A stretch of DNA of 64,000 nucleotides from Maniola hyperantus (GCF_902806685.2 NC_048542.1:1410533-1474532); one strand, 5' to 3'. Counted from the stretch's first letter, positions 33,001-40,905 are shown. A program made the numbers and translations. The notes: generated from the sequence alone by a model not told the origin.

Positions 33001-36000
33001 CGCCCACGGCGACTTTTTGTAGCGATACAGTAGCGATGCTGTCGCGCTTCCGCATCGATACAGTCGCGAAGCGGTCGCTAGCTGTGTGCCCTCGCCCACG
33101 GTCTTAGATTCAGTCGCGATGCAAACGCGATACTGTCGCGCTTCCGTCTCGATGCAAACGAGAAAAAAATGTTGCACTGATGCTTGGTTCTCTATTCATG
33201 CGCCACCCTCCCTCCGTTCTTTCCCCGATGTCGTCCGACACGGTCGCGCGTTTGCATCGATACAGTCGCGATGCAGTAGCGCGTTGCTAATCCGACTAAC
33301 ACGCGTTAGTAGTGATGCTGGCGTGAGTTTAGTAAACGCGCGACAGCATCGCTACAAAAAGTCGCCATGGGCGAGGGCTCTTAGACATTGTGGAGGTTAA
33401 ATATGTGAATTGATTTTAATTGTGTCTCATGTCAATAAAGAAACGAATCGAAACGAAGTGGCGTTAACTATTCCCTCTCACTCGCATGCTGTACACAGAT
33501 ATAGCGCGTAAGTGAGAGGGATTAACGCCGCCATTTTGGAATCGTTTCTTTCTAGGTTTCTTTACATACACGGCGCGTAAAGGTTACCACACACTTATTT
33601 ATTTATTTACTGGGCTTTGACTAAAAGAGTATTTATTTATGCAACTAAAGGTACATCCACTCCAACAACCGCGCTAACCGCGGCTTCACGTTGGCCGTGA
33701 ACCATCTCGCGGACCGCACAGACGATGAGTTGGTCGCGCTGAGGGGACGTCGATACTCTGGCCCCAACCCTATGGGTATGCTATAATGAAAATTTCAAAC
33801 CCCTATTTCACCCCCTTCTAAAGGAGTCCAGCAGGTGTGGATTTCATCACATTGTAAAAATGGCCACCGACAGAAGCCGATGGAAACAGATAAGCCATTC
33901 GAGGGCAGTTTGCCAGGACCACGATCTTCAGCAATGAAGGAACGACCGGAGAGAGAGAGAGAGAGTGATTTCACCCCCTTAGTGGTTGAGTTTTCAAAAA
34001 TCCCTTCTTAGCGGATGCCTACGTCATAATAGCTATCTGCATGCCAAATTTCAACCCGATCCGTTCAGTAGTTTGAGCTGTGCGTTAATAGATCAGTCAG
34101 TCGGTCATCTTTCCCTTTTATATATTTAGACTAGCTTATGCTCGCGACTTCGTCCGCGTGGACTACAAAATTTCAAATCCCTATTTCACCCCCTTAGGAG
34201 TTGAATTTTCAAAAATCCTTTCTTAGCGGATGCCTACGTCCTAATAGCTATCTGCATGCCAAATTTCAGCCCGATCCGTCCAGTAGTTTGAGCTGTGCGT
34301 TGATAGATCAGTCAGTCAGTCAGTCAGTCAGTCAGTCAGTCAGTCACCTTTTCCTTTTATATATTTAGATACCATATTTTATCTATGGAGAAAAGTTAAT
34401 ATAGGACTCTCTCTGTAGCGTAATCCCATACAAATGACAAAGATAAAAACTCAGTGGGTGTTAACCATTTTGAGGCACCAACCAATCACAAAGGAACAAA
34501 ACATTACAAATACAAATACAAATACAAATATAAATTATTTATTTGCTGATTGTAGGTACATTTATAAGTTGTCAATTACAATTTTTGTTTCGAGCTACAA
34601 TCTACCATACTATGGTGTGCAAATTTGAATAGGTACACAAATAGAATTATTAATAGGAATCCTTACTACAACAATACGCAACACAACAATTATTTATTAA
34701 TACAATAGCTCAAATATCTCATTATTAACATATTATTCATAGTTCATTCGAAGTTCTATTTGAACATAATGTATAGATGTTATTTATCAGAATAAATATC
34801 GCGATCTTATTGAAGATATTCCATCTCTCTTATATTTCACTAAAACAGTGAATGTCAGATTTTTAAACGTAGCAACACCGCGTATAAGGGGACAGCGTGA
34901 CGCTTCACAAGATGGCGGCGTTAGTTCCGATTTTGGCCACGCGCCATATAAACCTTGTTGCACTGTATCTCGAAAGATAAGGTTAAGAAGAAATTTTTTG
35001 AATATTGTTAATAATAATTTTATGTGGACAGGTCTGCCGTTCCCTCACAGCGAGAAGGAACTGCAGGAACTGAGTGACAAAGTACCATCTGAATTTGACT
35101 GGAGACTTTTCGGCGCTGTCACACCTGTCAAAGGTAGGTTGTATTGTATTGTATGACTGCTTGTTGGTCTAGTAGTACGCTTCATCATCATCATCATCGT
35201 CAACCAATAGACGTCCACTGCTGGACATAGGTCTCTTGTAGGGACTTCCACACGCCACGGTCTTGCGCCGCCTGGATCCAGCGGCTCCCTGCGACTCGTC
35301 TGATGTCGTCCGTTTACCTAGTGGGGGGTCTTCCAACGCTGCGTCTTCCGGTGCGAGGTCGCCATTCTAGCAAGGTAGTACGCTTATTCGGGTGAAAATC
35401 ATGAGTCGAGATCCAGGTCGGGTAAAATATGAAATCTGCTTAGACCAGTATTGGTACCGATTCTAAGCACAACCTAATTTTAGAGTATTCGCACCCTCTT
35501 CTTACTATTGTAATATGAAAAGGACAGAAGCGGTTTGACATTTCTAAATTTAATTTTTAGATGGTAAAACCCGTGATTTTAGCGCACAGTCGCGAACCTA
35601 CTGTTTAAATTTGTATTGTGCACTAAAATTTAGAGTCTTTAAATGTGAAAGTCATGTTCCGTTCCTTTTTTAGCATTAGTAAAAAGAAAAGGATGCAGAT
35701 ACTCTAAATTTAGTTTAGAGAGAGACTAAATTTAGTTTAGAGAGAGATTATTATTCTATTCTATAACAGTATTAGTAAGTCAGTTAATTTAGATTTCTTG
35801 TTAAGCATTTTCATGCTTAAAATGAGGCACTTTTGACGATAGTAATTTTATTGTTGTATGGTCACAGATCAGTCCGTCTGCGGCTCGTGCTGGTCGTTCG
35901 GCACCGTGGGCGCAGTGGAAGGCGCCCTGTTCCTGCACAATGGAGGGCACTTGGTTCGACTCAGCCAACAGGCTCTCGTCGACTGCTCCTGGGGGTGAGT

Positions 36001-38585
36001 ACACGGAGTGAAATTGATAAAAAAATAAAAAACCGCAATGAGGGTTCCGTACTAAAGTCGTATTTTTTCGACATTTTGCACGATCATTCAAAAACTATGA
36101 TACATAAAAATAAATAAAAATCTGTTTTAGAATGCACAGGTGAAGACCTTTCATATGATACCCCACTTGATATAGTTATCTTACTTAGAAAATTGAAAAT
36201 ACTTATTATTAATATATGACCACAATTTAATTTTTTTTGTGTGATCTAACCACAAATTCACGGTTTTCAGATTTTTCCCCAAATGTCTGCTATAAGACCT
36301 ACTATCTATAAGATATACTACCTGCCAAATTTCATGATTCTAGGTCAACGGGAAGTACCCTGTAGGTTTCTTGACAGACAGACAGACAGACAACAAAGTG
36401 ATCCTATAAGGGTTCCGTTTTTCCTTTTGAGGTACAAAGATTCAAAGATTCAAAGATTCTTTATTTGCGGAAACATTTTACAACGAGATGTTATTACATA
36501 AAATTGTCCAGTAGAAATGTTTCGCCTTAAATATTAGGCATGCAAAACAATTAGTAAACCTAGTAAAACAATAACTATAAGTAATTTGACGCACGTTGTC
36601 TTTGTCTATGTTAAAATTCAAAATTTAAAAATATCTAAGTTGAAAAAAAATCGTTAATGTTATATAATGTCTTGTCTATTAAAAAATCATGCAATTTATT
36701 CTTAAATTTATTTATATTATTACATTTCCTTATCTCCCCTGGTATCTTATTATATTATATCTTTACCGCCATGACACAAACACTTTTGTTAAGGAATGAG
36801 GTTTTGTGAGTGGGAAACCGAAATCTGTCTTTACAGCGTTCTCGGTTAATTCGAACAAACAAATTTTCGTTATTTTTTAAAAATAGAGCTAGTTCGAATA
36901 TATATAGCGATGATACAGTGAGAACATTGAGTTTTTTAAAGTAAGGCTTGCAACTATCCCTTTTTTTATCTTACATATCGCTCTTGTGCACCTTTTTTGG
37001 GCAATAAATACGTGATTGATCTCACTTGTGTTGCCCCAGAAGATTATGCCATAGCGAAGAATTGAAGCTACCTGTGCATGGTATGCCACCAATAATGTTT
37101 TTTCATCAGCTTTCATTAGGGTACGGAACCCTAATAAAAGTCGATAATAGTCTGAAAGTGATAATCCCTAAAATATGGTAATTTTTCAGTTTCGGCAACA
37201 ACGGTTGCGACGGTGGGGAAGATTTCCGGGCATACCAGTGGATCATGAAACATGGCCTGCCCACCGAGGAGGACTATGGCGGCTACTTGGGACAGGTATT
37301 TCTAATTGCCCTCCTCGGGTATAAGCTGTGATAGCCTAGTGGTCAGGACGTCCGCCTTCTAGTCGGAGGTTGGGGGTTTGATCCCGGGCACGCACCTATA
37401 ACTTTTCGGAGTTACGTGCTTTTTAAGAAATATCACTCGTTTAAACTACCGTGAGTGATTTCCATTATAAATACTATCTGTCCCGGCTTACTCACGTGTG
37501 TAGTCGACGTTAGCCCGACTACACACGTGAGTAAGCCGGGACAGATAGTAAATATCACTCGCTTTAACGGTGAAAGAAAACCTGCATGCCTGAGAGTTCT
37601 CCATAATGTGATCAAAGGCGTGTGAAGTCTACCGATCCGCACATGGCCAGCGTAATAGATTATGGCCAAAAACCCTTCTCATTCTGAGAGGAGACCCGTG
37701 CTCTGTAGTGAGCCGGCGATGGGTTGATCATGATGATGATGATGATGATGATTCTCGGGTTGGGTATAACGGTGTATGGTAATGTCCAGTGGCGTGCAGC
37801 TCATATAGGCATAAACGCACTGCTTACCCACGTTGTAGTAAATCAATGCTTATTTATCATTATAACCTGCCGGAAAATAAGTTCATACAAAAATGCATAC
37901 CCTGGCTTGAAATCCTGTGCACGCCACTGGTAATGTCCCAGTGGTGGGTCTGCTTCGTCGAACACTCACTGGCGGAGTAACAAGGAGTTGCTGGTCCCTT
38001 GGGCTCCGTCGGCAGCGGTGGGATGGAACTTTGTGAGGTTTTTAGTCCGTTCCTACGGACTCCTGTCCGTTCTCCCTGATAAGTATTCCTCACGAAAAAA
38101 AAGGTATTACTAACTTACCAAGATTATGCATTTTAAGATATGAGTTTAGATACAGTAGCGTACATGAAACTACATAATTAGGTATTAAAACCCTCGTCTG
38201 GTGGCTCGTTTTTTTAACCTACACTCTTGTTTTATTACCATTTATTACTATGCAATTGTTTCACAAACTTTTACAAGTGCTTTCGTTTCTTCTGAGAAGT
38301 CCACCTGTTTTTGAAGATATTAAAATTCTCGTGTTTTTAGGACGGCTACTGCCACGTCGACAACGTGACCCTGGTCACGTCGATGAAGGGATGGGTCAAC
38401 GTTACCGCCAAGAATGAAAACTCTTTGCGGGTGAGTATTTCAAAATACAGTGTGACTAGGCTCTTTTGGCGCGTGGCAAAAATCGGAACTAACGTTGCCG
38501 TCAAGTGTCCCCTTTGTTCTTGTCTGAATAGTCTAAGGCTTAGACTATCATATAGTCCCGCCTATTATATAGTTATATTATATAG

Positions 38586-38616
<31 letters not shown>

Positions 38617-40505
38617 CCCCGTCAATGTCATTCAAGTGCCAAGAGAACATTGTCGCACTGTATTGTGCTAACGGTATAGAATGAAATTATCCTGACCTTT
38701 TTATGGTACCCAAAGGGTAAAACGGGACTCCTTTGGGTACGGAACCCTTTTTTTGGGGTTTAGTAACAACTAAGATTCCGCTGTCCGTCCGTCTGTCTGT
38801 TTGTTTGTCACCAGGATGTATCTCATGAACCGTGATGGACAGTTGAAATTTTCACAGATGATGTATTTTGTTCCCGCTATACAGGGTTACAGGAAAATAG
38901 GACACGATCCCGATAAGGGGTTATAGTACAGGACATTAGCTATCAAACGACCCCTAAAGTGAATTCTGTGAAAATTTCAAGTCTCTACCTATTAGGGTTC
39001 ATGAGATACAGTCCGCTGATAGACAAACAGACGGCCGGACAGACAGACGTACGGACGAAGGATATGTACTAGCAAGAAATAAAAAAAAATCTGATGAAAT
39101 ACATTGTTCCTTTTTTTTTTTAATTTTTAAAGTTACAAACCCCTTTACCTAGAAAAAAATAAAAAAATGAATAACTCGAAAACGATAACTTTTGCATAAG
39201 CACTTTAGGGGTCGTTTGATAGCTAATGTCCTGTACTATAACCCCTTAACGGGATCGTGTCCTATTTTCCTGTAAGGCTGTAACCCTCTATATAACAACC
39301 CGCTGCGGGCGAACGCGGGTAACGTGCGGGTGTACGGGGCGTCCCCCGCCTCATACCCCGATTGCAATGTCAACCTGTCGCGGACTATACCTTCAGGAAC
39401 CGTAAAACGAATACGATTTGTTTTCCAGTACGCGATCTTCAAGTACGGGCCCGTGTCGGTGGCCATCGACGCGTCCCACAAGAGCTTCAGCTTCTACTCC
39501 AATGGCGTGTACTATGAACCTAAATGGTAAGTATAACCTTCTATCGCTGATTATAATCCATATCCATACTATTCTTAAATAACATATAACATAACATATA
39601 TCTTTATTTGCAAAAAAGGTTTGACACATAAGACTTTGACCACTGGCTCCCAAAGAAGTATAAACTGTGTCATGGGAGCCAGTCGCAAATGCGAAAGTCG
39701 GTCTGTCCCGCGTCTGCTAGCTTGTCAAGTCCCACTTCTTTAATGAATTTTTACAATGTTGAGGTCCTAATTGGATCGCGCTTGCGTAAAAGATGCTTAT
39801 TCTTTTTGCTTTTTTTTATAGAGATAGCGAGCAAACGAGCAGGCTGGTCAATTTACAGTAACGGGAGAAGCGTGCTCAATTGATCCTGGGCATAGAGGCT
39901 ATATTAAACGGGGTGTAACCAAAACGCTAGCAGAAACTTAGCGTTATTGTTATACCACCTAAACACAATCAAATACCAATACCCATTTTCCTCGTTTTGT
40001 ACTTTTAGTGATTAAGTATTTTTCAAACCGGCAATGTATTGCATGCAAAAGTCCGGTCAATGCCCCGCCTACGATGCGGCATTGACTCCGAGTGGGCCTA
40101 CTTACGCAACGTTAGTTGACCTCTAGCGTCAGTCAGATTTTTATTTGCATTAAACTTTTGTTTTATTTAAATTTTTTTTTATTTCTTTTTCAGTAAACTT
40201 TTACAAAATTATAGTTTTTTTCTCGTGTTTTTTGTGGTATCATATCAGTAATCATCAGTACTATCACAATGATACTGTATTATAATGATTTTTCGATGAT
40301 ACTATTTTAATTTCACAGTAAAAACCAAGTGGAAGAGCTGGACCACGCAGTCTTAGCAGTGGGCTACGGCATCCTCAAAGGGCAGAAGTACTGGCTCATC
40401 AAGAACTCTTGGTCCAACATGTGGGGCAACGACGGGTACGTGCTCATGGCCACCAGGGACGACAACTGCGGCGTCCAGGCCGCGCCCACTTACGTACTTA
40501 TGTAA
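21066..40505 (+). CDS. 26-29-p: 26/29-kDa-type cysteine protease (papain family C1A)
   Basis: Fifteen exons with consistent phases: 21066-21129, 21427-21514, 25030-25135, 25572-25695, 26790-26925, 27299-27414, 30254-30368, 30498-30578, 33651-33775, 35032-35133, 35868-35994, 37190-37295, 38341-38430, 39429-39526 and 40319-40505. They give 554 residues, near the roughly 550 of insect 26-29-p. Residues 1-17 form a signal peptide. About 18-240 is the long N-terminal part special to this family. About 245-305 is an I29-type propeptide (EEFERF, NIFRQNLRYI). From about 336 comes the catalytic domain, with Gln354, Cys360 (CGSCW), His502 (LDHAV) and Asn522 (KNSW). All catalytic residues are intact. 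In flies the enzyme is a two-chain protease of haemocytes and lysosomes; the role here is inferred. TE-filled introns give a 19-kb gene. Confidence 0.93.
22115..22325 (+). repeat. Interspersed repeat B in protease intron 2
   Basis: A complete forward copy with 'CGACTTCGTCCGCGTGGATT' at the start and a (GACA)n run near the end. The rest of 21515-22114 is AT-rich with nothing recognised. Confidence 0.7.
22550..22855 (+). repeat. Repeat E with an inserted MITE-like segment
   Basis: Matches 46310-46530 except for an insert at about 22645-22815, which is the inverted-arm element also present in reverse at 455-625. Comparing the two repeat E copies exposes the insertion boundaries ('TTTCAAAC...GGTCGTTC'). 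Confidence 0.55.
23055..23475. repeat. Repeat B fragment plus other interspersed fragments
   Basis: 23055-23150 is repeat B (+). 23160-23210 is a piece of repeat C. 23330-23475 matches 48660-48800 in reverse. No gene is seen. Confidence 0.5.
23645..23800 (+). mobile_element. tRNA-derived SINE-2
   Basis: The head 'TAGCTCAACGGTTGGGGAGC' resembles a tRNA A box, and 'GGTTCAAACCCC' a B box, 40 bp apart. These are internal RNA polymerase III promoter elements. A reverse copy with the same body is at 29995-30140. It is too diverged after the B box to be a working tRNA. Confidence 0.65.
23836..24260 (-). mobile_element. RTE-clade 3' fragment, split by a hAT MITE
   Basis: In reverse it contains the 'LEWQPRTGKP' type RTE C-terminus and a short CATC-type tail at the left. 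The fragment is interrupted at 24011-24153 by a 143-bp MITE and resumes at 'CTGCCCAATAGCTC'. A parallel uninterrupted copy is at 47994-48300. Confidence 0.65.
24011..24153 (+). mobile_element. hAT-type MITE, copy 1, 143 bp
   Basis: Ends are 'CAGTGGCGTGCAC' and 'TGCACGCCACTG'. The 8-bp flanks GTGCCCTG occur at 24003-24010 and 24154-24161, a perfect target duplication. An 8-bp duplication and CAG..CTG ends fit the hAT superfamily. Sister copies are at 27594-28403 and 37787-37929. Confidence 0.9.
24351..24430 (-). mobile_element. SINE-3 head fragment
   Basis: In reverse it reads 'CTGGCGCAGTGGTAAGCGCT' (A box) and 'GGTCCCGGGTTCGTATT' (B box-like). Only the tRNA-like head is present. Confidence 0.6.
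24464..25018 (+). repeat. Long relative of repeat A in protease intron 2
   Basis: Starts 'CTTCTGCCCGCGGCTTCGCC' and ends in a (CAGT)n run with 'TTTTATATATATAGATA'. It repeats several times the pattern of 'CCCCATTTC' and 'CCAAATTTC' blocks. It ends about 12 bp before protease exon 3. Confidence 0.55.
25190..25480. repeat. AT-rich segment of repeated CAATCGA/TCGATTG words
   Basis: The heptamer CAATCGA or its inverse recurs more than eight times in under 300 bp in protease intron 3. This could be the sub-terminal part of a DNA transposon, but I cannot find clear ends. Confidence 0.4.
25866..26168 (+). mobile_element. tRNA-derived SINE-1, full-length reference copy
   Basis: The head reads 'ATAGCCTAGTGGTTAAGACG' (A box) and 'GGGGGTTCGATCCCGGGC' (B box). 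The body includes 'AGGAAACCTGCATGCCTGAG' and it ends near 'GAGCCGGCGAAGGGTTGATC'. It is the best-preserved of about ten copies or fragments in the window and lies in protease intron 4. Confidence 0.75.
26320..26657 (-). repeat. Interspersed repeat C in protease intron 4
   Basis: A near-complete reverse copy ending 'CGCACTTGGCCGGTTTTTTA'. A second, short copy of the same end is at 26735-26789. Confidence 0.7.
26735..26789 (-). repeat. Terminal fragment of repeat C forming a splice acceptor
   Basis: The fragment runs 'TACGGAACCC' to 'CACTTGGCCGGTTTTTTTAG'. Its T run and AG are the polypyrimidine tract and acceptor of protease exon 5, which starts at 26790. Confidence 0.7.
26948..27240. mobile_element. 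MITE family J, complex copy
   Basis: Contains repeated forward and inverted versions of 'GAGATCTATAGAGCGC'-like and 'TTTGACTTTGCTCAGACTTA' words plus 'CTCGTTTTAAC'. A simpler copy with two clear inverted ends is at 61484-61650. Here the pattern suggests one copy inserted into or fused with another, in protease intron 5. Confidence 0.55.
27594..28403 (+). mobile_element. hAT-type MITE, copy 2, itself interrupted (middle layer)
   Basis: Ends match copy 1 ('CAGTGGCGTGCAC' and 'TGCACGCCACTG'). The 8-bp flank CTTGCAAC occurs at 27586-27593 and 28404-28411. Its 143-bp body is split at about 27655 by a retrotransposon that ends near 28319. Confidence 0.88.
27656..28319 (-). mobile_element. Truncated non-LTR retrotransposon (inner layer)
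   Basis: The element begins on its 3' side with ATAGA-type tail units (27656-27690, read in reverse). It contains a 20-nt T run near 28052 and ends where the hAT MITE resumes at 'CAGGTCATAATG'. The pentamer ACTGA flanks both sides and may be the target duplication. Coding capacity is almost gone. Confidence 0.6.
28725..28935 (+). repeat. Interspersed repeat A in protease intron 6
   Basis: A complete forward copy with the '(CAGT)n CCCCTTTTCCTTTTATATG' end. Confidence 0.75.
29155..29219. repeat. Perfect 21-bp hairpin
   Basis: Arms 29155-29175 and 29199-29219 are exact inverses, starting GAGAAATGCGTG and ending CACGCATTTCTC, with a 23-nt AT-rich loop. The size resembles a microRNA precursor, but the arms are unpaired outside this block and there is no other support. 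Confidence 0.75.
29311..29590 (+). mobile_element. SINE-1 copy
   Basis: A box 'ATAGTCTAGTGGTTAGGATG' and a degenerate B box 'GGGTTTGATCCC', followed by the SINE-1 body, with a small 'CTAATCTAAT' duplication. Confidence 0.7.
29617..29910 (+). mobile_element. tRNA-derived SINE-3
   Basis: The head is 'CCTGGCGCAGTGGTAAGCGC' (A box) with 'GGGCTTGATTCTC' as a degenerate B box. The body has 'GGTACGATGCCGTGTAGAAA' and the tail 'CATCATTTACCACCAG'. Other copies are at 54925-55238 (-), 59850-60050 (+, headless) and 58915-59400 (split). Confidence 0.7.
29995..30140 (-). mobile_element. SINE-2 copy
   Basis: The reverse complement of the 23645-23800 type, ending with 'GAGCTATTGAGGCTC', upstream of protease exon 7. 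Confidence 0.6.
30635..31804. other. Protease intron 8, unassigned part
   Basis: Starts with a 'GAACCGCCCCGGCTTCGC' fragment like that at 63820. An inverted pair 'ATGTAGATAACG' / 'CGTTATCTACAT' lies at about 31500 and 31590. I recognise no gene and no complete transposon. Confidence 0.4.
31813..32671. mobile_element. Non-autonomous hAT element, 859 bp, with perfect 8-bp duplication
   Basis: Ends 'TAGGGATTGCAATCCCGC' and 'GCGGGATTGCAATCCCTA' are exact inverses. The octamer ATTGTATC flanks at 31805-31812 and 32672-32679. Both sub-terminal regions are packed with GCGGGATC/GATCCCGC words, as in many hAT elements. A 32-bp hairpin lies at 31948-32013. There is no transposase, so it would need one supplied in trans. 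Confidence 0.88.
32994..33380. mobile_element. PIF/Harbinger-type MITE, 387 bp, TTA duplication
   Basis: The left end 'GAGCCCTCGCCCACGGCGAC' and the right end 'GTCGCCATGGGCGAGGGCTC' are inverse. They continue with 'TTTTTGTAGCGAT' inwards. TTA flanks both ends (32991-32993 and 33381-33383). A TWA duplication and G-rich ends fit Harbinger. Internal GTCGCGATGC-like words repeat in both orientations. Confidence 0.8.
33785..34080 (+). repeat. Repeat A split by a 150-bp retrotransposon 3' end
   Basis: Repeat A is interrupted by 33818-33967. The 13-mer ATTTCACCCCCTT occurs on both sides (33805-33817 and 33968-33980). The insert reads 'MATDRSRWKQI' on the plus strand, an RTE-like C-terminus, and ends in a (GA)n tail. 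Confidence 0.75.
34132..34375 (+). repeat. Repeat A with long CAGT run, protease intron 9
   Basis: A complete copy with about nine CAGT units at 34308-34345, adjacent to the previous split copy. Confidence 0.75.
34500..34810 (-). mobile_element. Probable non-LTR retrotransposon 3' end with ATTTGT tail
   Basis: Four to five ACAAAT units at 34508-34533, read in reverse, look like a retrotransposon tail, followed by AT-rich 3' UTR-like text. A similar tail in forward sense is at 59295-59330. No coding remnant is clear. Confidence 0.4.
34860..34975 (-). mobile_element. MITE family G fragment
   Basis: The reverse of the family's 5' half, ending 'CCTTGTTGCACTGTA', about 60 bp upstream of protease exon 10. 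Confidence 0.55.
35183..35374 (-). mobile_element. 192-bp RTE-derived unit with 11-bp duplication
   Basis: In reverse it encodes the RTE C-terminus (EWRPRTGRR, GRPP, WTDDIRR) and ends in an ATG-repeat tail. GTAGTACGCTT flanks it at 35172-35182 and 35375-35385. It lies in protease intron 10. Confidence 0.8.
35475..35730. mobile_element. Probable MITE with TTTTAGAGTAT-like ends
   Basis: The left 'AATTTTAGAGTATTCGCACC' and the right 'GCAGATACTCTAAATTTAG' are approximate inverses. An inner pair includes 'AAAAGGACAGAAG' and 'TTCCGTTCCTTTT'. The right end carries a tandem duplication of 'CTAAATTTAGTTTAGAGAGA'. Confidence 0.5.
36025..37140 (+). repeat. Repeat C split by a retrotransposon in protease intron 11
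   Basis: Repeat C runs from 36030 to its 'CCTTTTGAGGTAC' end at 36435 and resumes with 'GGTACGGAACCCTAATAAAA' at 37120. The insertion at 36436-37119 is flanked by GGTAC on both sides. Confidence 0.7.
36436..37119 (-). mobile_element. 5'-truncated non-LTR retrotransposon with AATCTTTG tail
   Basis: The minus strand encodes 'LLVAYHAQVASILRYGIIFW' and 'QKRCTRAICKI', the conserved region after reverse transcriptase in insect Jockey/CR1-like elements. The 3' tail, in reverse, is three AAAGATTC units at 36436-36460. Confidence 0.75.
37325..37735 (+). mobile_element. SINE-1 copy with a 110-bp palindromic insertion
   Basis: The SINE-1 head (A box 'ATAGCCTAGTGGTCAGGACG', B box 'GGGTTTGATCCCGGGC') is followed by an insertion at 37440-37549. 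The 12-mer AAATATCACTCG flanks it at 37428-37439 and 37550-37561. A GATGAT run closes the SINE. Confidence 0.75.
37472..37550. repeat. Perfect 35-bp inverted repeat (hairpin), 9-nt loop
   Basis: Arms 37472-37506 and 37516-37550 are exact inverses; they start TACTATCTGTCCCGG and meet at ACGTTAGCC. Lack of any mismatch suggests a recent origin. Confidence 0.9.
37787..37929 (-). mobile_element. hAT-type MITE, copy 3, 143 bp
   Basis: Ends as in copies 1 and 2. The 8-bp duplication GTAATGTC occurs at 37779-37786 and 37930-37937. The body is reversed relative to copy 1 ('CACTGCTTACCC' near its left end). It lies in protease intron 12. Confidence 0.88.
38449..38662 (+). mobile_element. MITE family G with expanded poly-C tract
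   Basis: Ends 'CAGTGTGACTAGG' and 'TTGTCGCACTG'. The internal C run at 38586-38613 is 28 nt, where the copy at 1403 has six. It lies in protease intron 13. Confidence 0.7.
38889..39273. repeat. Foldback: 73-bp inverted repeat in protease intron 13
   Basis: Arms 38889-38961 and 39201-39273 (ACAGGAAAATAGGACACG to CCCCTAAAGTG and its inverse) differ at about one position. The 239-nt loop contains a (GACA)n-bearing interspersed repeat. The right arm is about 155 bp upstream of exon 14. Confidence 0.85.
39905..40165 (+). repeat. Interspersed repeat P in protease intron 14
   Basis: Contains 'GGTCAATGCCCCGCCTACGA' and 'GTTGACCTCTAGCGTCAGTC'. A reverse copy lies at 54480-54895. No protein is encoded. 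Confidence 0.6.
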
Positions 40506-40654
40506 TATGAAAAGATCAGAAGTGGGATGCTGATCAAAATTTTAAATCTCCTTTAAGGCGATTTACACCAAAGCCAGTGGGGTTTTTGTATGTCACCCGT
40601 ATAATAATTAATAGGGTTACCATCTTATTGATACATGGATTCTCAAAATTATAG

Positions 40655-40900
40655 ATTCTTGGTCCAACCTGTAGGGCAACGACGGATACGTCCTCATAAT
40701 TAGGGATACCATCTTATAAAACTCTGGATTCTCAAAATATCGCGTCCCAAAAATCTATCTGTTGTTTTTTTTTTTTTTTTTTTTGTAGAAATATCACGTG
40801 AAAATTTCGCGTAAATCCCAAAATTGATGTTTTAGATTTTGCTATTTTAGACGTAGATAAGCTACGGTATCCTTAAAAGACAGAAGTACTGGCACATCAA
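40655..40900 (+). pseudogene. Two decayed fragments of protease exon 15
   Basis: 40655-40698 ('TTCTTGGTCCAACCTGTAGG' onward) matches the exon part coding for NSWSNMWGNDGYVL, with TGG changed to TAG. 40857-40900 ('GCTACGGTATCCTTAAAAGA' onward) matches the part coding for GYGILKGQKYWLIK, followed by TAA. They are in the opposite order to the exon, so they are probably leftovers of at least two tandem exon copies. The stretch 40906-41326 after them is AT-rich and empty. Confidence 0.8.
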
Positions 40901-40905
40901 ATAAA
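40900..40905 (+). promoter_or_regulatory. Candidate polyadenylation signal for the protease gene
   Basis: AATAAA about 395 nt after the stop codon. If used, the 3' UTR would include the decayed exon fragments. No nearer canonical signal is obvious. Confidence 0.35.

Noticed and set aside
33945..33966. (GA)n run as an independent microsatellite of interest
   Set aside because: It is the tail of the retroelement inserted at 33818-33967.
39324..39428. An additional coding exon joined to exon 14
   Set aside because: Protease homology places exon 13 directly against exon 14 at 39429 with perfect phase, so the upstream open stretch is treated as intronic and reported only as a low-interest finding.
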